A model generated the notes under the pieces. That model saw nothing but the letters and a program-made list of their open reading frames with translations, was not told the origin of the DNA and ran no database searches. A DNA stretch of 38,739 nucleotides from Lysobacter sp. ISL-50 (GTDB taxonomy: Bacteria > Pseudomonadota > Gammaproteobacteria > Xanthomonadales > Xanthomonadaceae). The translations under genes and the position numbers were made by a program. Where the stretch lies: NCBI RefSeq assembly GCF_018612875.1, contig NZ_JAGGRI010000021.1, positions 1 to 38,739 on the forward strand, given 5' to 3'. Shown here piece after piece: positions 1 through 7,684 of the stretch; position 1 is the first letter of the stretch, and the number at the start of each line of letters is the position of its first letter.

Positions 1-1
1 G

Positions 2-334
2 GCCGGCACCGGCGCGGCGGCCGCGGCGGGTGCGGCGGGCGCGGCTTCGACGCCGTCGTCGCAGCCTGCCGGTCAACCCGCGGCGTTCGGCCAGTGCAAG
101 GCGCGTCCGGTCGCCAAGGCCGGCGGCGCGCGACCGATCGCCAAGGCCAAGGCGCGCGGCACGCGTCCGATGTCCAAGACCAAACGTGTCGCCTCGCGCG
201 GCACGGGTTCCAAGGCGACCAAGCGCCGTCCCGCGACGCGACTCGCCGCCGCCACACCGCGATCCGCCCCTCCGTCGGGCGCGGTGACCCGGCCGCAGAC
301 CTGGTGCGACGAGGCTTCGGCCCGGACGCAATAA
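2..334 (+). CDS. Ala/Lys/Arg-rich protein, C-terminal part (5' end outside window)
   Basis: An open frame enters from the left edge and stops at TAA 332-334. It is chosen over the overlapping frames because its third codon positions are almost all G or C, as in the neighbouring genes. About 110 residues are visible. They begin with an Ala/Gly-rich run, continue as a basic Lys/Arg/Ala/Thr stretch with repeated AKA- and KAR-type motifs, and end in TWCDEASARTQ. No domain is recognisable. The low-complexity basic tail could be a disordered extension of an envelope or nucleic-acid-binding protein, but this is a guess. A good terminator follows about 150 bases downstream. I do not recognise the family. 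Confidence 0.55.
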   Translation, partial: AGTGAAAAAGAAGAASTPSSQPAGQPAAFGQCKARPVAKAGGARPIAKAKARGTRPMSKTKRVASRGTGSKATKRRPATRLAAATPRSAPPSGAVTRPQTWCDEASARTQ

Positions 335-486
335 CCGGGTCGGAGGAGCATCAGAGCGGCGGTCGGGTGGCGCTACTGGCTCCGGTACGCTGGACCGGAG
401 TCAGTAGTCGCTTTTGATCGCAGATCGGGGAGTGCGCCCAAGCCGTCGCGGAATCGATCCAGCCGCTTCATCCGCAGGGGACCCAG

Positions 487-516
487 ACATCGCCGCGTTC
501 GCGGCGATGTTTTTTT
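487..516 (+). terminator. Rho-independent terminator
   Basis: A perfect 10-bp stem (ACATCGCCGC / GCGGCGATGT) with a GTTC loop runs straight into a T run at 510-516. It should end transcription of the gene that stops at 334. Confidence 0.85.
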
Positions 517-517
517 G

Positions 518-614
518 GAGGGAGTGCTTTTGTGGGAGGGGCGGCCTTTGTGGAAGGGCAGCTTTTGTGGGAGGGCAGCTTTTGTGGGAGGGGCTTCAGC
601 CCCGACGCTTTTCG
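518..614 (+). repeat. Palindromic repeat (family A) with degenerate tandem lead-in
   Basis: Several short variants of TTTTGTGGGAGGGG lead into a full copy at 579-614 with the hairpin core GGGGCTTCAGCCCC followed by CGACGCTTTTCG. The same element occurs at 1653-1688 (opposite orientation), 6030-6060 / 6122-6152 and 7536-7573 / 7621-7658. It looks like a REP-type element. The rest of 334-645, apart from the terminator, shows nothing else. Confidence 0.85.
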
Positions 615-645
615 TTCCGATGTTCCGTAAAGTCAAATCGGCCGA

Positions 646-1314
646 CTACCGAATGATGTAGGTGTGATACACCACCTGGCCATCCGGAAGCGGTCGCATG
701 ATCGTCTGGCTGTTCGAAGATTTAAGACTGTTCTTCAACTGCCTGTAAGCGATGTTCCAATCGAGCGGCGACCCGCCGACACCCTTGCGGTTGACCACCT
801 GCAATTCGCACAGCGTCTGTCGGCAACTGGCTTTGGCGACCTCCAGCCCGGACCCGTATTTGCGGTTCAAGTTCGCCGCCACGTTGGAGATGGTGTACTC
901 GGCCGACGAAGCCCAAGCCTCGTCGCGCGGCTCTTTCAAGAACAGCGCACTAAGATCGCTAATTTCGTCGGAGCCAACGCCGTTCGCCTTGATCTCCTGC
1001 GCTAACGAATCGAGTGCTTTTCTGCTTGCAAGTTGATCCGAAGCCGATGAGCTCGGAGGTGCGCTTGTGGTCTTGTGAACTTGAGGCGATGCCGCGGGTT
1101 CCGTCGAAGTCGGCGAGGGCATAGGGTTGGCGCCATTCGAGCTTGGTTCGATGCGGCCATTGCGGGCTTCATCGGGCGCGTCGTGTGGATCGCTTCCCTT
1201 GCCGCAGCCGGTCGAAACCGTACAGAACAGGCCGAGCGCCACCATTGCTGCGTAAGTCTTGAGCTTGGCCGGCGTGGCGAAAAGTTCGCGGCCAGTGCGG
1301 GTGTGTATTTTCAT
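646..1314 (-). CDS. Hypothetical lipoprotein with a CxxxxxC motif
   Basis: A 222-residue protein with a basic N-terminus, one hydrophobic segment at about residues 20-35 and a plausible lipobox ending STGC, so probably lipid-anchored. The -3 residue is Ser rather than the usual Leu, which makes the lipobox imperfect. After it comes a Ser/Pro/Thr-rich linker, then a small folded region with ASCRQTLCEL near the C-terminus, whose two cysteines could form a disulfide. I do not recognise a function. The gene stands alone, is visibly richer in A+T than its neighbours, and lies between two inverted copies of repeat family A (579-614 and 1653-1688). Together these suggest a recently acquired or poorly conserved gene. 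Confidence 0.7.
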   Translation of the reverse strand: MKIHTRTGRELFATPAKLKTYAAMVALGLFCTVSTGCGKGSDPHDAPDEARNGRIEPSSNGANPMPSPTSTEPAASPQVHKTTSAPPSSSASDQLASRKALDSLAQEIKANGVGSDEISDLSALFLKEPRDEAWASSAEYTISNVAANLNRKYGSGLEVAKASCRQTLCELQVVNRKGVGGSPLDWNIAYRQLKNSLKSSNSQTIMRPLPDGQVVYHTYIIR

Positions 1315-1464
1315 GCTCGCCCCGATCGTCCTTAGTGGAGGGTTGGAAGAGACAGGGAGGGCTGTCAGCTGAGGATCGCGAAGCGCAGATCACGAAGGCG
1401 TAGCCGTCCGTGGACTGGAATACCGCAAGCTTCAAAGAATCGTCAAACGGATTCGGCGGATATG

Positions 1465-1478
1465 GCTTAAAAATAAGC
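1465..1478. other. AT-rich inverted repeat in the lipoprotein upstream region
   Basis: GCTTA-AAAA-TAAGC lies in the only clearly AT-rich stretch near here (about 1460-1500), roughly 150 bases upstream of the lipoprotein start on the minus strand. It may mark a promoter or operator, but no convincing -35/-10 pair could be fixed. The rest of the gene-free stretch 1315-1739 holds only the repeat copy at 1653-1688. Confidence 0.3.
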
Positions 1479-1652
1479 AGTAAATAGGTTGTTTTTGTGC
1501 CTCTTATGTGAGGCCGGCTTGACGAAGCGTGGCTCCAGTCGCTTCGCTTTTCATTTCCGCTGACGAGTTGAGTTTTCGTCTTTTATGTCTACAGGCGCTG
1601 TCCCTCGTATTCCTGCGGGTATGCCTATGGGGCAATGACGCGGCGATCCGAG

Positions 1653-1688
1653 CGAAAAGCATCGGGGCTGAAGCCCCTCCCACAAAGG
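1653..1688 (-). repeat. Palindromic repeat (family A), inverted copy
   Basis: CGAAAAGCATCGGGGCTGAA and the following CCCCTCCCACAAAGG are the reverse complement of the copy at 579-614, apart from one base in the GATGC/GACGC part and small changes at the outer end. It lies close to the 3' end of the PepSY gene. Confidence 0.85.
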
Positions 1689-1739
1689 CCGCCACTCCCA
1701 TAAAGGAAATTGCTTCCACAAAAGAATTTGCAGCTTGGC

Positions 1740-3113
1740 TCAGCGCACGATGGCCGCGAGGCGCGGCAGACGCGAGAGCACTATCCGATCGAGTACGAAC
1801 ACCAGCAGCAGCGATGCGCCCAGCAGCGGGAACAAGACGCCGCAGCCCAGGGTGATCAGCGCGATCGTGCGCAGCCGCATCTTGGATGGCAGGCTCGGTG
1901 CGCCGAGGCGACCGCGCGGGCGCCGGCGCCACCACATCCATGCGCCGCTGCAGCACAGGGCGACGACGCCGAGGCAGGTCAGCAGCATCACGATCTGGTT
2001 GACGCGGCCGAAATAGTTGCCCATGTGCAACTGCACGCCGAGTTCGACCGCCTTGGCGGCCCAGCCGTAGTCGGCGAAGCCGGTGTCGCCGGCGATGCGC
2101 GCGCTGTAGCGATCCACGTGCACGGTGCGCTGGCCTTGCGGCCGGTTCGGATAGACCACGGCGGTATAGACGCCGTCTTCGCCGCGCGGCAGCGACAGCC
2201 GGTAGTCGCCGCGCAGGCCGTGCGCGGCCAGCACGCGCGCGACAGCGTCGATGCCGATGTCGCGCGCGGGGGCGTCGTTCGCGGCGGCGTGGTGGTGCGC
2301 ATGCTCGGAGGCGGGCATGGGCGCGTCGCGCATCGTCCACGGCGCTTCGCCGATCGCCTGCGCGACGGTGACCGCTTTCGGCGCGGTCGCGGCGGCGTGG
2401 TGGCGATGTTCGGACGGATAGCCGATGCCGAGTTGTTGCGTGCCCGCGCGCAGCAGGTCGCCCCACACGCCGGCCCAGGGCAGGCCGGTGACGATCAGGA
2501 ACACGATCAGCATCGCGGTCCAGGCGCCGATGCTGGAATGCAGGCTGCGCCAGAACGGGCGGCCGCGTTCGCGCCATCGCGGCCACAGCGCCTGGCGCCA
2601 GCCGTGTTCGCGCGGCCACCACAGGTAGGCGCCGGTGGCGATCAGCAGCAGCGCCCAGCAGGCGGCGAGCTCGACGATGGCGTCGCCGAAGCGGCCCAGC
2701 ATCAGCGAGCCGTGCATGGTGTCGGCGAAGCCGACCAGGGTGCGGGTGTAGACGAAAGCGCCGTGCACGCGCGCGCTGCCGGGATCGACGAACACGCGCA
2801 GCGGCTCGCCCTGGCGCGGGGTGACGAAGACTTGCGCGGTGCGATGCGGGTCCGACGGCAGATCGATGCGGGTGACTTCGCCCGGATGCGCCGCCTGCGC
2901 GGCGGCGAGCAGGCGCGACAGCGGCAGGTCGGCCTGCCGCTGCGGTGCGAAATGCAACGGCGCGTGCAGCGCGTCTTCGATCTCGTCGTTGAACAGATAG
3001 ATCGAACCGGTGATCGCCAGGATCAGCAGCAGCGGCGCGACGAACAGGCCGGCGTAGAAATGCCAGCGCCACACCGCGCGGTAGAGATGACGGTCGTGGC
3101 GGGTCTGGCTCAT
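1740..3113 (-). CDS. PepSY-associated transmembrane protein (ferric-siderophore reductase type)
   Basis: A 457-residue inner-membrane protein of the PepSY_TM family. The N-terminus carries the typical RAVWRWHFYAGLFVAP start of the first membrane helix (about residues 19-41). It is followed by a periplasmic PepSY-like region, a helix ending in GAYLWWP, another around WTAMLIVFLIVTGLPWAGVWGD, a His-rich loop (HAHHHAA), and two C-terminal helices. Members of this family next to TonB receptors are thought to release iron from siderophores by reduction at the inner membrane. Its ATG overlaps the TGA of the receptor gene by one base (TGATG), so translation is probably coupled. A much longer open frame in the same register runs upstream, but that extension lies antisense-free inside the receptor gene and is Arg/Ala-rich noise. 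Confidence 0.85.
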   Translation of the reverse strand: MSQTRHDRHLYRAVWRWHFYAGLFVAPLLLILAITGSIYLFNDEIEDALHAPLHFAPQRQADLPLSRLLAAAQAAHPGEVTRIDLPSDPHRTAQVFVTPRQGEPLRVFVDPGSARVHGAFVYTRTLVGFADTMHGSLMLGRFGDAIVELAACWALLLIATGAYLWWPREHGWRQALWPRWRERGRPFWRSLHSSIGAWTAMLIVFLIVTGLPWAGVWGDLLRAGTQQLGIGYPSEHRHHAAATAPKAVTVAQAIGEAPWTMRDAPMPASEHAHHHAAANDAPARDIGIDAVARVLAAHGLRGDYRLSLPRGEDGVYTAVVYPNRPQGQRTVHVDRYSARIAGDTGFADYGWAAKAVELGVQLHMGNYFGRVNQIVMLLTCLGVVALCCSGAWMWWRRRPRGRLGAPSLPSKMRLRTIALITLGCGVLFPLLGASLLLVFVLDRIVLSRLPRLAAIVR

Positions 3114-5287
3114 CAGAACGACCGCGAGTAGCTCAGCTCGACGCTGCGCGGCGCGCCCAGATAGACCTGGCTCGGGCTGTAGCCCGACCAGTCGGCGTAG
3201 AAGGCGTCGGTGAGGTTGCGCACGCGCACAGTGTAGCGGCCGCCGGCGCCGTTCCAGTCCACCGCCGCGTCGGCGACGGTGTGCCCCCGCACCCGGGTGG
3301 TGTTGGCGTTGTCGGTGTAGAAATCGCCGACGTGGCGCAGCCCCAGGCCGAAGCTCAGCGGCAGGCCGTCGAGGCGGTACCACGCGTCCAGGCTGGCGGT
3401 GCGTTCGGGTACGTTGGACGGGCGGTTGCCGCTGCGATCGGCGCCGCCGGCTTCGCGCAAGGTGTTCAAGCGCGCCGACAACAGCGCCGCGCTGGCGTCG
3501 ATGCGCAGCCGCGCGGTGGCCTGCGCGCTCAGCGACAGCTCGACGCCGCGCGAGGACTGGCGGCCGTTCTGCACGCTGATCTGCGGCTGCAGCGGATCGC
3601 GGGTGACGATGTCGTCCTGGCGCAGGCGATACACCGCCGCGTTCAAGCGCAGGCGCTGATCGAACAAGGCGCTGCGCAGGCCCAGTTCGACCGCGTCGCC
3701 GTGGCTGAGGTCGAAGGCGTTGTTGCGCTGGTTGATGGTCAGAAACGAACTCACCGGCAGCACCGCGCTGCTGTACTGCGCATACAACTGGCTGCCCGGG
3801 CGCAGCTCGAACACGCTGCCCAGACGCCACGATGTCGGCGAGAACTCGCGATCGAAGCGACTGCGCACGCCGCTGTCCAGGTCCAGATTGCGCCGCTGCA
3901 GATCGATGCGCTCATGGCGCAGGCCGCCGACCAGCAGCCAGCGCGGAGTGAGGTTCAAGGCGTCTTCGACGAACAGCGCCTCGACCTTGACCCGGGTGCT
4001 GAAATCGCTGCGGCCGTTGTCGAAACTGGCCGCGGTATCGGCGGGGAATTCGCCGCGATCGAGCGCCAGCACGTCCACCGGCGCGGCATGGCCGAAGCGG
4101 CGCAGGTTGAAGAAGTCGGTGTCGCTGTATTCCATGCCGGCGGCGAAGCTGTGGCGGCGGCCGGCCAGGCGGCCGTCGTGCTTGAGCGTCAGGCGCTCGT
4201 TCCAGACGCGTTGATCGTGATGGATGCGCGCGCTGTCGCGATCGAACAAGCCGCTGGCGGTGTCGTAGCTGAAGTCTTCCGTATTGTCCCAGCGGCGGCG
4301 CGCGTCGTAGACGCTGGCTTCCTGGCTCAGGCTCCAGTCCTCGCTTAGCCGGTAATCCAGGCGCGTGCGCAGCCACCACGAGCGTGAATCCATGCGGCCG
4401 TCGCGGACGTTGTAGTTGCGCGAACGCGCGGCCTTGTCGATCACCCAGCCGGCCGCGTTGTCGACCAGTCCGCTGGGATCGGCCGCCAACTCCCGCGGCA
4501 GCAACGGCGCGCCGAAATAGGCGGTGTCGAAATCGTCGCGCTGATAGTCCAGGGCGACGCGGGCGCTCAGGTCGTCGTTCGGCTGCCACAGCAGCGAGCC
4601 GCCGAACGACTGCGCCTCGGAGGCGGTGTCGTCGATGTAGCCGTCGGAGCGATTCGCGCTGAGTACGCCGCGCACGGCCACGGTCGGGCTCAGCGGAACA
4701 TTGGCGTCGAGCCCGAGCCGGGCGCTGTCGTGGCTGCCGTAGGCCAGCAGCAGTTCGCCGTCGCGGCCGTCGAGGCTGGCGCTTTTCGGAACGAAGTTGA
4801 TCGCGCCGGCCAGCACGCCTTCGCCGTACAGCACCGAGGCCGGTCCCTTCAGCACTTCCACCCGTTCGAACTGGAAGCTGTCCCAGTTGCGCGAGGAAAA
4901 CCCCGAACTGGTCAGGCGCACGCCGTCGAACAGATACGACACCGCGCCGCTGGCGAAGCCGCGCATCGAGGCGACGCCGGGCTGGCCGGGCAGGTTGCCG
5001 GCCATCACCCCGGGCATCGCGCGCAGGACCTCGACGCTGTCGCGCAGGCCGCGCGCCTGGATGTCGTCGCGATCGAGCACGTCCAGGGTCGCGGGAATCT
5101 CGGCCGGGTCCAGGCCGAGGCGGCTGGCGGTGGCGACCGAAGCGGCGCGCGCATCGGCGCGCTGGCCGTGCACGCGCACCGCGTCGAGATCGACGGCTTC
5201 GTCGGCGTGCGCGGCCGGCATCGCGCAGGCCAACAGCGAACATGCCAATGCGGCCGGGCGAAAAGTGCGGAGATTGCGCTTGTGCAT
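3113..5287 (-). CDS. TonB-dependent siderophore receptor
   Basis: A 724-residue outer-membrane receptor. I start it at the Met of MHKRNLRTF, which gives a normal Sec signal peptide ending AHA; the 38 residues upstream in the same frame are Arg/Pro-rich and out of place. After the signal comes a TonB-box-like LDAVRVHG, then a plug domain (about residues 45-160) with the hallmarks ATLDVLDRDDI, SMRGF, DGVRL, ERVEVLKGPASVLYG and GAINFVPK. A 22-strand-type barrel follows, rich in aromatic/Arg strands and ending in Phe (YSRSF), as BAM substrates do. The plug motifs are those of FhuA/FpvA-type siderophore receptors. The ligand cannot be told. I saw no clear ribosome binding site and no Fur box in 5288-5559. 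Confidence 0.92.
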   Translation of the reverse strand: MHKRNLRTFRPAALACSLLACAMPAAHADEAVDLDAVRVHGQRADARAASVATASRLGLDPAEIPATLDVLDRDDIQARGLRDSVEVLRAMPGVMAGNLPGQPGVASMRGFASGAVSYLFDGVRLTSSGFSSRNWDSFQFERVEVLKGPASVLYGEGVLAGAINFVPKSASLDGRDGELLLAYGSHDSARLGLDANVPLSPTVAVRGVLSANRSDGYIDDTASEAQSFGGSLLWQPNDDLSARVALDYQRDDFDTAYFGAPLLPRELAADPSGLVDNAAGWVIDKAARSRNYNVRDGRMDSRSWWLRTRLDYRLSEDWSLSQEASVYDARRRWDNTEDFSYDTASGLFDRDSARIHHDQRVWNERLTLKHDGRLAGRRHSFAAGMEYSDTDFFNLRRFGHAAPVDVLALDRGEFPADTAASFDNGRSDFSTRVKVEALFVEDALNLTPRWLLVGGLRHERIDLQRRNLDLDSGVRSRFDREFSPTSWRLGSVFELRPGSQLYAQYSSAVLPVSSFLTINQRNNAFDLSHGDAVELGLRSALFDQRLRLNAAVYRLRQDDIVTRDPLQPQISVQNGRQSSRGVELSLSAQATARLRIDASAALLSARLNTLREAGGADRSGNRPSNVPERTASLDAWYRLDGLPLSFGLGLRHVGDFYTDNANTTRVRGHTVADAAVDWNGAGGRYTVRVRNLTDAFYADWSGYSPSQVYLGAPRSVELSYSRSF

Positions 5288-5559
5288 GGAGGAGATAACG
5301 GGCAAGGCGACGCGCGGCGGCGGCCGCGCATCGCAGCGAAAGGGAGAGTGCGGCCGCCGGTACGCGCCGCCGCCGCGCCGCCGGACGGCGGACAAGCGCA
5401 CGATGCTAGGCCGCGCGGGCGTGTCGGGGTGTGCGGCAAGTTGCCGCAGTGGCGCCGGCGCGGGCGGCCGCGCGCCTCTGGGCGGATGCGCGGCGAAGGT
5501 CTAACCTGCCCGATCTGGAGCCTTTACGACCGTATCCGCCCCTCGCCAGGAGAGCCGCC

Positions 5560-5958
5560 ATGCCGCACGTCGAAGGTCCGTTCAATGTCACGCTGAGCCC
5601 GCAGCCGGTGCACGAGGCCGCCGAGGGCCAGTTCGGCCGCATGGCCCTGGACAAGCAATTCCATGGCGAACTGCAGGCCAGCAGCCGCGGCGAGATGCTG
5701 GCGGCGATGACTCAGACCAAGGGCTCGGCCGGTTACGTCGCGCTGGAGAAAGTCGAGGGCACGCTGGCCGGGCGCAGCGGCAGTTTCCTGATGGTGCATC
5801 GCGGCCTGATGGATCGCGGCCGCGCCGATCTGAGCGTGACCGTGGTGCCGGACTCGGGCACTGGCGAGCTGGTCGGGCTGAGCGGGCGCATGAGCATCGA
5901 TGTGCGCGAGGGCGGGACGCATTTCTATCTGTTCGATTACGAGTTGCCTGAGGGCTGA
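5560..5958 (+). CDS. DUF3224 domain-containing protein
   Basis: A 132-residue cytoplasmic protein matching the DUF3224 pattern: an N-terminal strand (FNVTLSPQP), a central KQFHGELQASSRGEML segment, then GSAGYVALEKVEGTLAGRSGSFLMVHRG and a C-terminal HFYLFDYELPEG strand. The family forms a small allene-oxide-cyclase-like barrel of unknown role. The start at 5560 is fixed by CCAGGAGAG seven bases upstream; the frame stays open upstream but only as Ala/Arg noise. It is divergent from the TonB receptor and stands alone. Confidence 0.85.
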   Translation: MPHVEGPFNVTLSPQPVHEAAEGQFGRMALDKQFHGELQASSRGEMLAAMTQTKGSAGYVALEKVEGTLAGRSGSFLMVHRGLMDRGRADLSVTVVPDSGTGELVGLSGRMSIDVREGGTHFYLFDYELPEG

Positions 5959-6023
5959 GATCGCGCATGTGGAAGGGGCGGCTCTTGTGGGAGGGGCTTT
6001 TGTGGCAGGGGCTTTTGTGGGAG

Positions 6024-6158
6024 GGGCGACTTTTGTGGGAGGGGCTTCAGCCCCGATGCTTTCGGCTCAGATCGCTGTGATGCTCGATGCTTGTAGGGCG
6101 CGCGACGCTATCTGAGCGAAGAGCATCGGGGCTGAAGCCCCTCCCACAAAAGCCGCCC
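6024..6158. repeat. Inverted pair of family A palindromes
   Basis: The copy at 6030-6060 and its exact reverse complement at 6122-6152 (31 bp) face each other, with CTCAGAT / ATCTGAG extending the arms inward. Degenerate GCTTTTGTGGGAGGGG copies precede it from about 5968. The remainder of the gap, 6159-6416, shows nothing recognisable. Confidence 0.9.
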
Positions 6159-6416
6159 CTTCTACAAAAGCCGGCTCATCCGGCAAAGACGCCGCCGGCC
6201 GTCTCAAGCACCATCAGCGGGACAATCCGTCGCGACGCTGCAAACGCCGTCCCCGACGATCCATGCGAACTTGTGCGCCGATCCGCAGCCACGCCGCCAT
6301 CGCGACCCCGCGTCGCCCGACGGTCGCCACGGTGCCCGGTGCGGTTTGTCCCGCGTCGCTTCCCAATCGCCCGGCGCGCTCCGCGCGGCCGCGGCCCGGT
6401 ATTGCCGAATCCTTCC

Positions 6417-7481
6417 ATGCGCCCTAACGCACTGTTCTTCTTCCTCCTGCTCGCCGCGGCCGCCGTGCACGCGAACGCCGCCGCCGCGCAAGGCCGCGAG
6501 GCCTGCACCAACGGTCACACCCGCCTGCCGCCCACGGTCAATCTGCGCCTGGACAACGATTTGTTCGGCGGCCAGGACCAGGGCTACAGCAACGGCATCC
6601 AGCTGACCCTGGTGTCGCCGAATCTGGCCGACTACACCGACGATCCGTGCATCCCGCGCCTGGCGCGCTGGGTCAATCGCCATCTCGATGCGCTGCAGCC
6701 GGCGCAAGGGTTCGAGCAGCGCAATATGATCGCGACCTTCGCCCAGGGCATCTTCACCCCGACCGACTTCAGCCGTCGCGACCTGATCGAGGACGATCGG
6801 CCCTACGCCGCCGCGCTGCTGATGGGCCTGGGCTACAACGCGCGCAACGGCGACTACCTGCAGACCACGCAGTTGCAGTTCGGCATCGTCGGCCCGTCCG
6901 CGCTCGGCAAGCAGGTGCAGAACGCGGTGCACAAGGCGCTGGGCGATGAGACCTTCAAGGGCTGGGACAACCAACTGCACGACGAACCGGTGTTCCGCAT
7001 CGTTCACGAGCGCATGCATCGCTATTCGGCCGGCGACGCCCACAACGGCACCTGGGGCTGGGATGCGATCGCTCATTACGGCGGCAGCTTCGGCAATCTG
7101 GCGACCTACGCCAACACCGGCGCCGAAGTGCGCTTCGGCCTGCGCCTGCCGGACGATTTCGGCAGCACGCCGCTGCGCCCGGCCGGCGAGAACACCGCGC
7201 CGACCCGGCACTACAACACCGGCGACCGGCCATTCGGCGCGCACCTGTTCCTGACCTCGGACGTGCGCTGGGTGCTGCGCGACATCACCCTGGACGGCAA
7301 CACCTTTCGCCACAGTCAAAGCGTGGACAAGCGGCCGTTCGTGGGCGAAGTCGGCTATGGCATCGCGGTGATGCGCGGGCGCTGGAAGTTCGCGCTGGCG
7401 CGTTATCACCGCACCCGCGAATTCGATGGGCAGAAGCAGACGCCGGTGTTCGGCAGTTTCACGGTGAGCCGGGCGCTTTGA
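6417..7481 (+). CDS. lpxR: LpxR-type lipid A 3'-O-deacylase (DUF2219)
   Basis: A 354-residue outer-membrane enzyme. A signal peptide (residues 1 to about 24, very Leu/Ala-rich) is followed by NLRLDNDLFGGQDQGYSNGI, which holds the Asn-Asp pair (N47, D48) and the Tyr-Ser-Asn-Gly turn expected in LpxR active sites. Next comes FTPTDFSRRDLIEDDRPYAAALLMGLGY, a family hallmark, and then alternating barrel strands. LpxR removes the 3'-acyloxyacyl group from lipid A and so remodels LPS. The start is set at the Met directly before the signal peptide; the open frame upstream lacks any domain. The length is slightly above that of characterised enzymes. It is convergent with the peptide cluster. Confidence 0.85.
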   Translation: MRPNALFFFLLLAAAAVHANAAAAQGREACTNGHTRLPPTVNLRLDNDLFGGQDQGYSNGIQLTLVSPNLADYTDDPCIPRLARWVNRHLDALQPAQGFEQRNMIATFAQGIFTPTDFSRRDLIEDDRPYAAALLMGLGYNARNGDYLQTTQLQFGIVGPSALGKQVQNAVHKALGDETFKGWDNQLHDEPVFRIVHERMHRYSAGDAHNGTWGWDAIAHYGGSFGNLATYANTGAEVRFGLRLPDDFGSTPLRPAGENTAPTRHYNTGDRPFGAHLFLTSDVRWVLRDITLDGNTFRHSQSVDKRPFVGEVGYGIAVMRGRWKFALARYHRTREFDGQKQTPVFGSFTVSRAL

Positions 7482-7535
7482 GTCGCGTCGCGGCTCTTGT
7501 GGGGGGCGCTTTTGTGGAAGGGGCTTTTGTGGGAA

Positions 7536-7658
7536 GGCTTTTGTGGGAGGGGCTTCAGCCCCGATGCTTTTCGCTCCGGTCGCCGCGCACTCCAATCATC
7601 GAATTCGACATCGATCTGATCGAAAAGCATCGGGGCTGAAGCCCCTCCCACAAAAGCC
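7536..7658. repeat. Perfect 38-bp inverted pair (family A) between convergent genes
   Basis: 7536-7573 and 7621-7658 are exact reverse complements, separated by 47 bases. The pair sits between the stop of lpxR (7481) and the stop of the ATP-grasp gene (7685), so the long RNA hairpin would act on transcripts from both sides. Three degenerate lead-in copies lie at about 7496-7535. Confidence 0.92.
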
Positions 7659-7684
7659 GAAGCCCTTGCCAAAAAAACCGCCGT

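Noticed and set aside
94-417. Open frame starting with ATG near the left edge
   Set aside because: Its third codon positions lack the strong G/C bias; the frame ending at 334 has it.
1710-3131. Long plus-strand open frame over the PepSY gene
   Set aside because: Gln/Arg/His-rich shadow of the minus-strand gene, with no recognisable motif.
5288-5559. Search for a Fur box between the TonB receptor and the DUF3224 gene
   Set aside because: No GATAAT-type repeats were seen; the region is GC-rich throughout.
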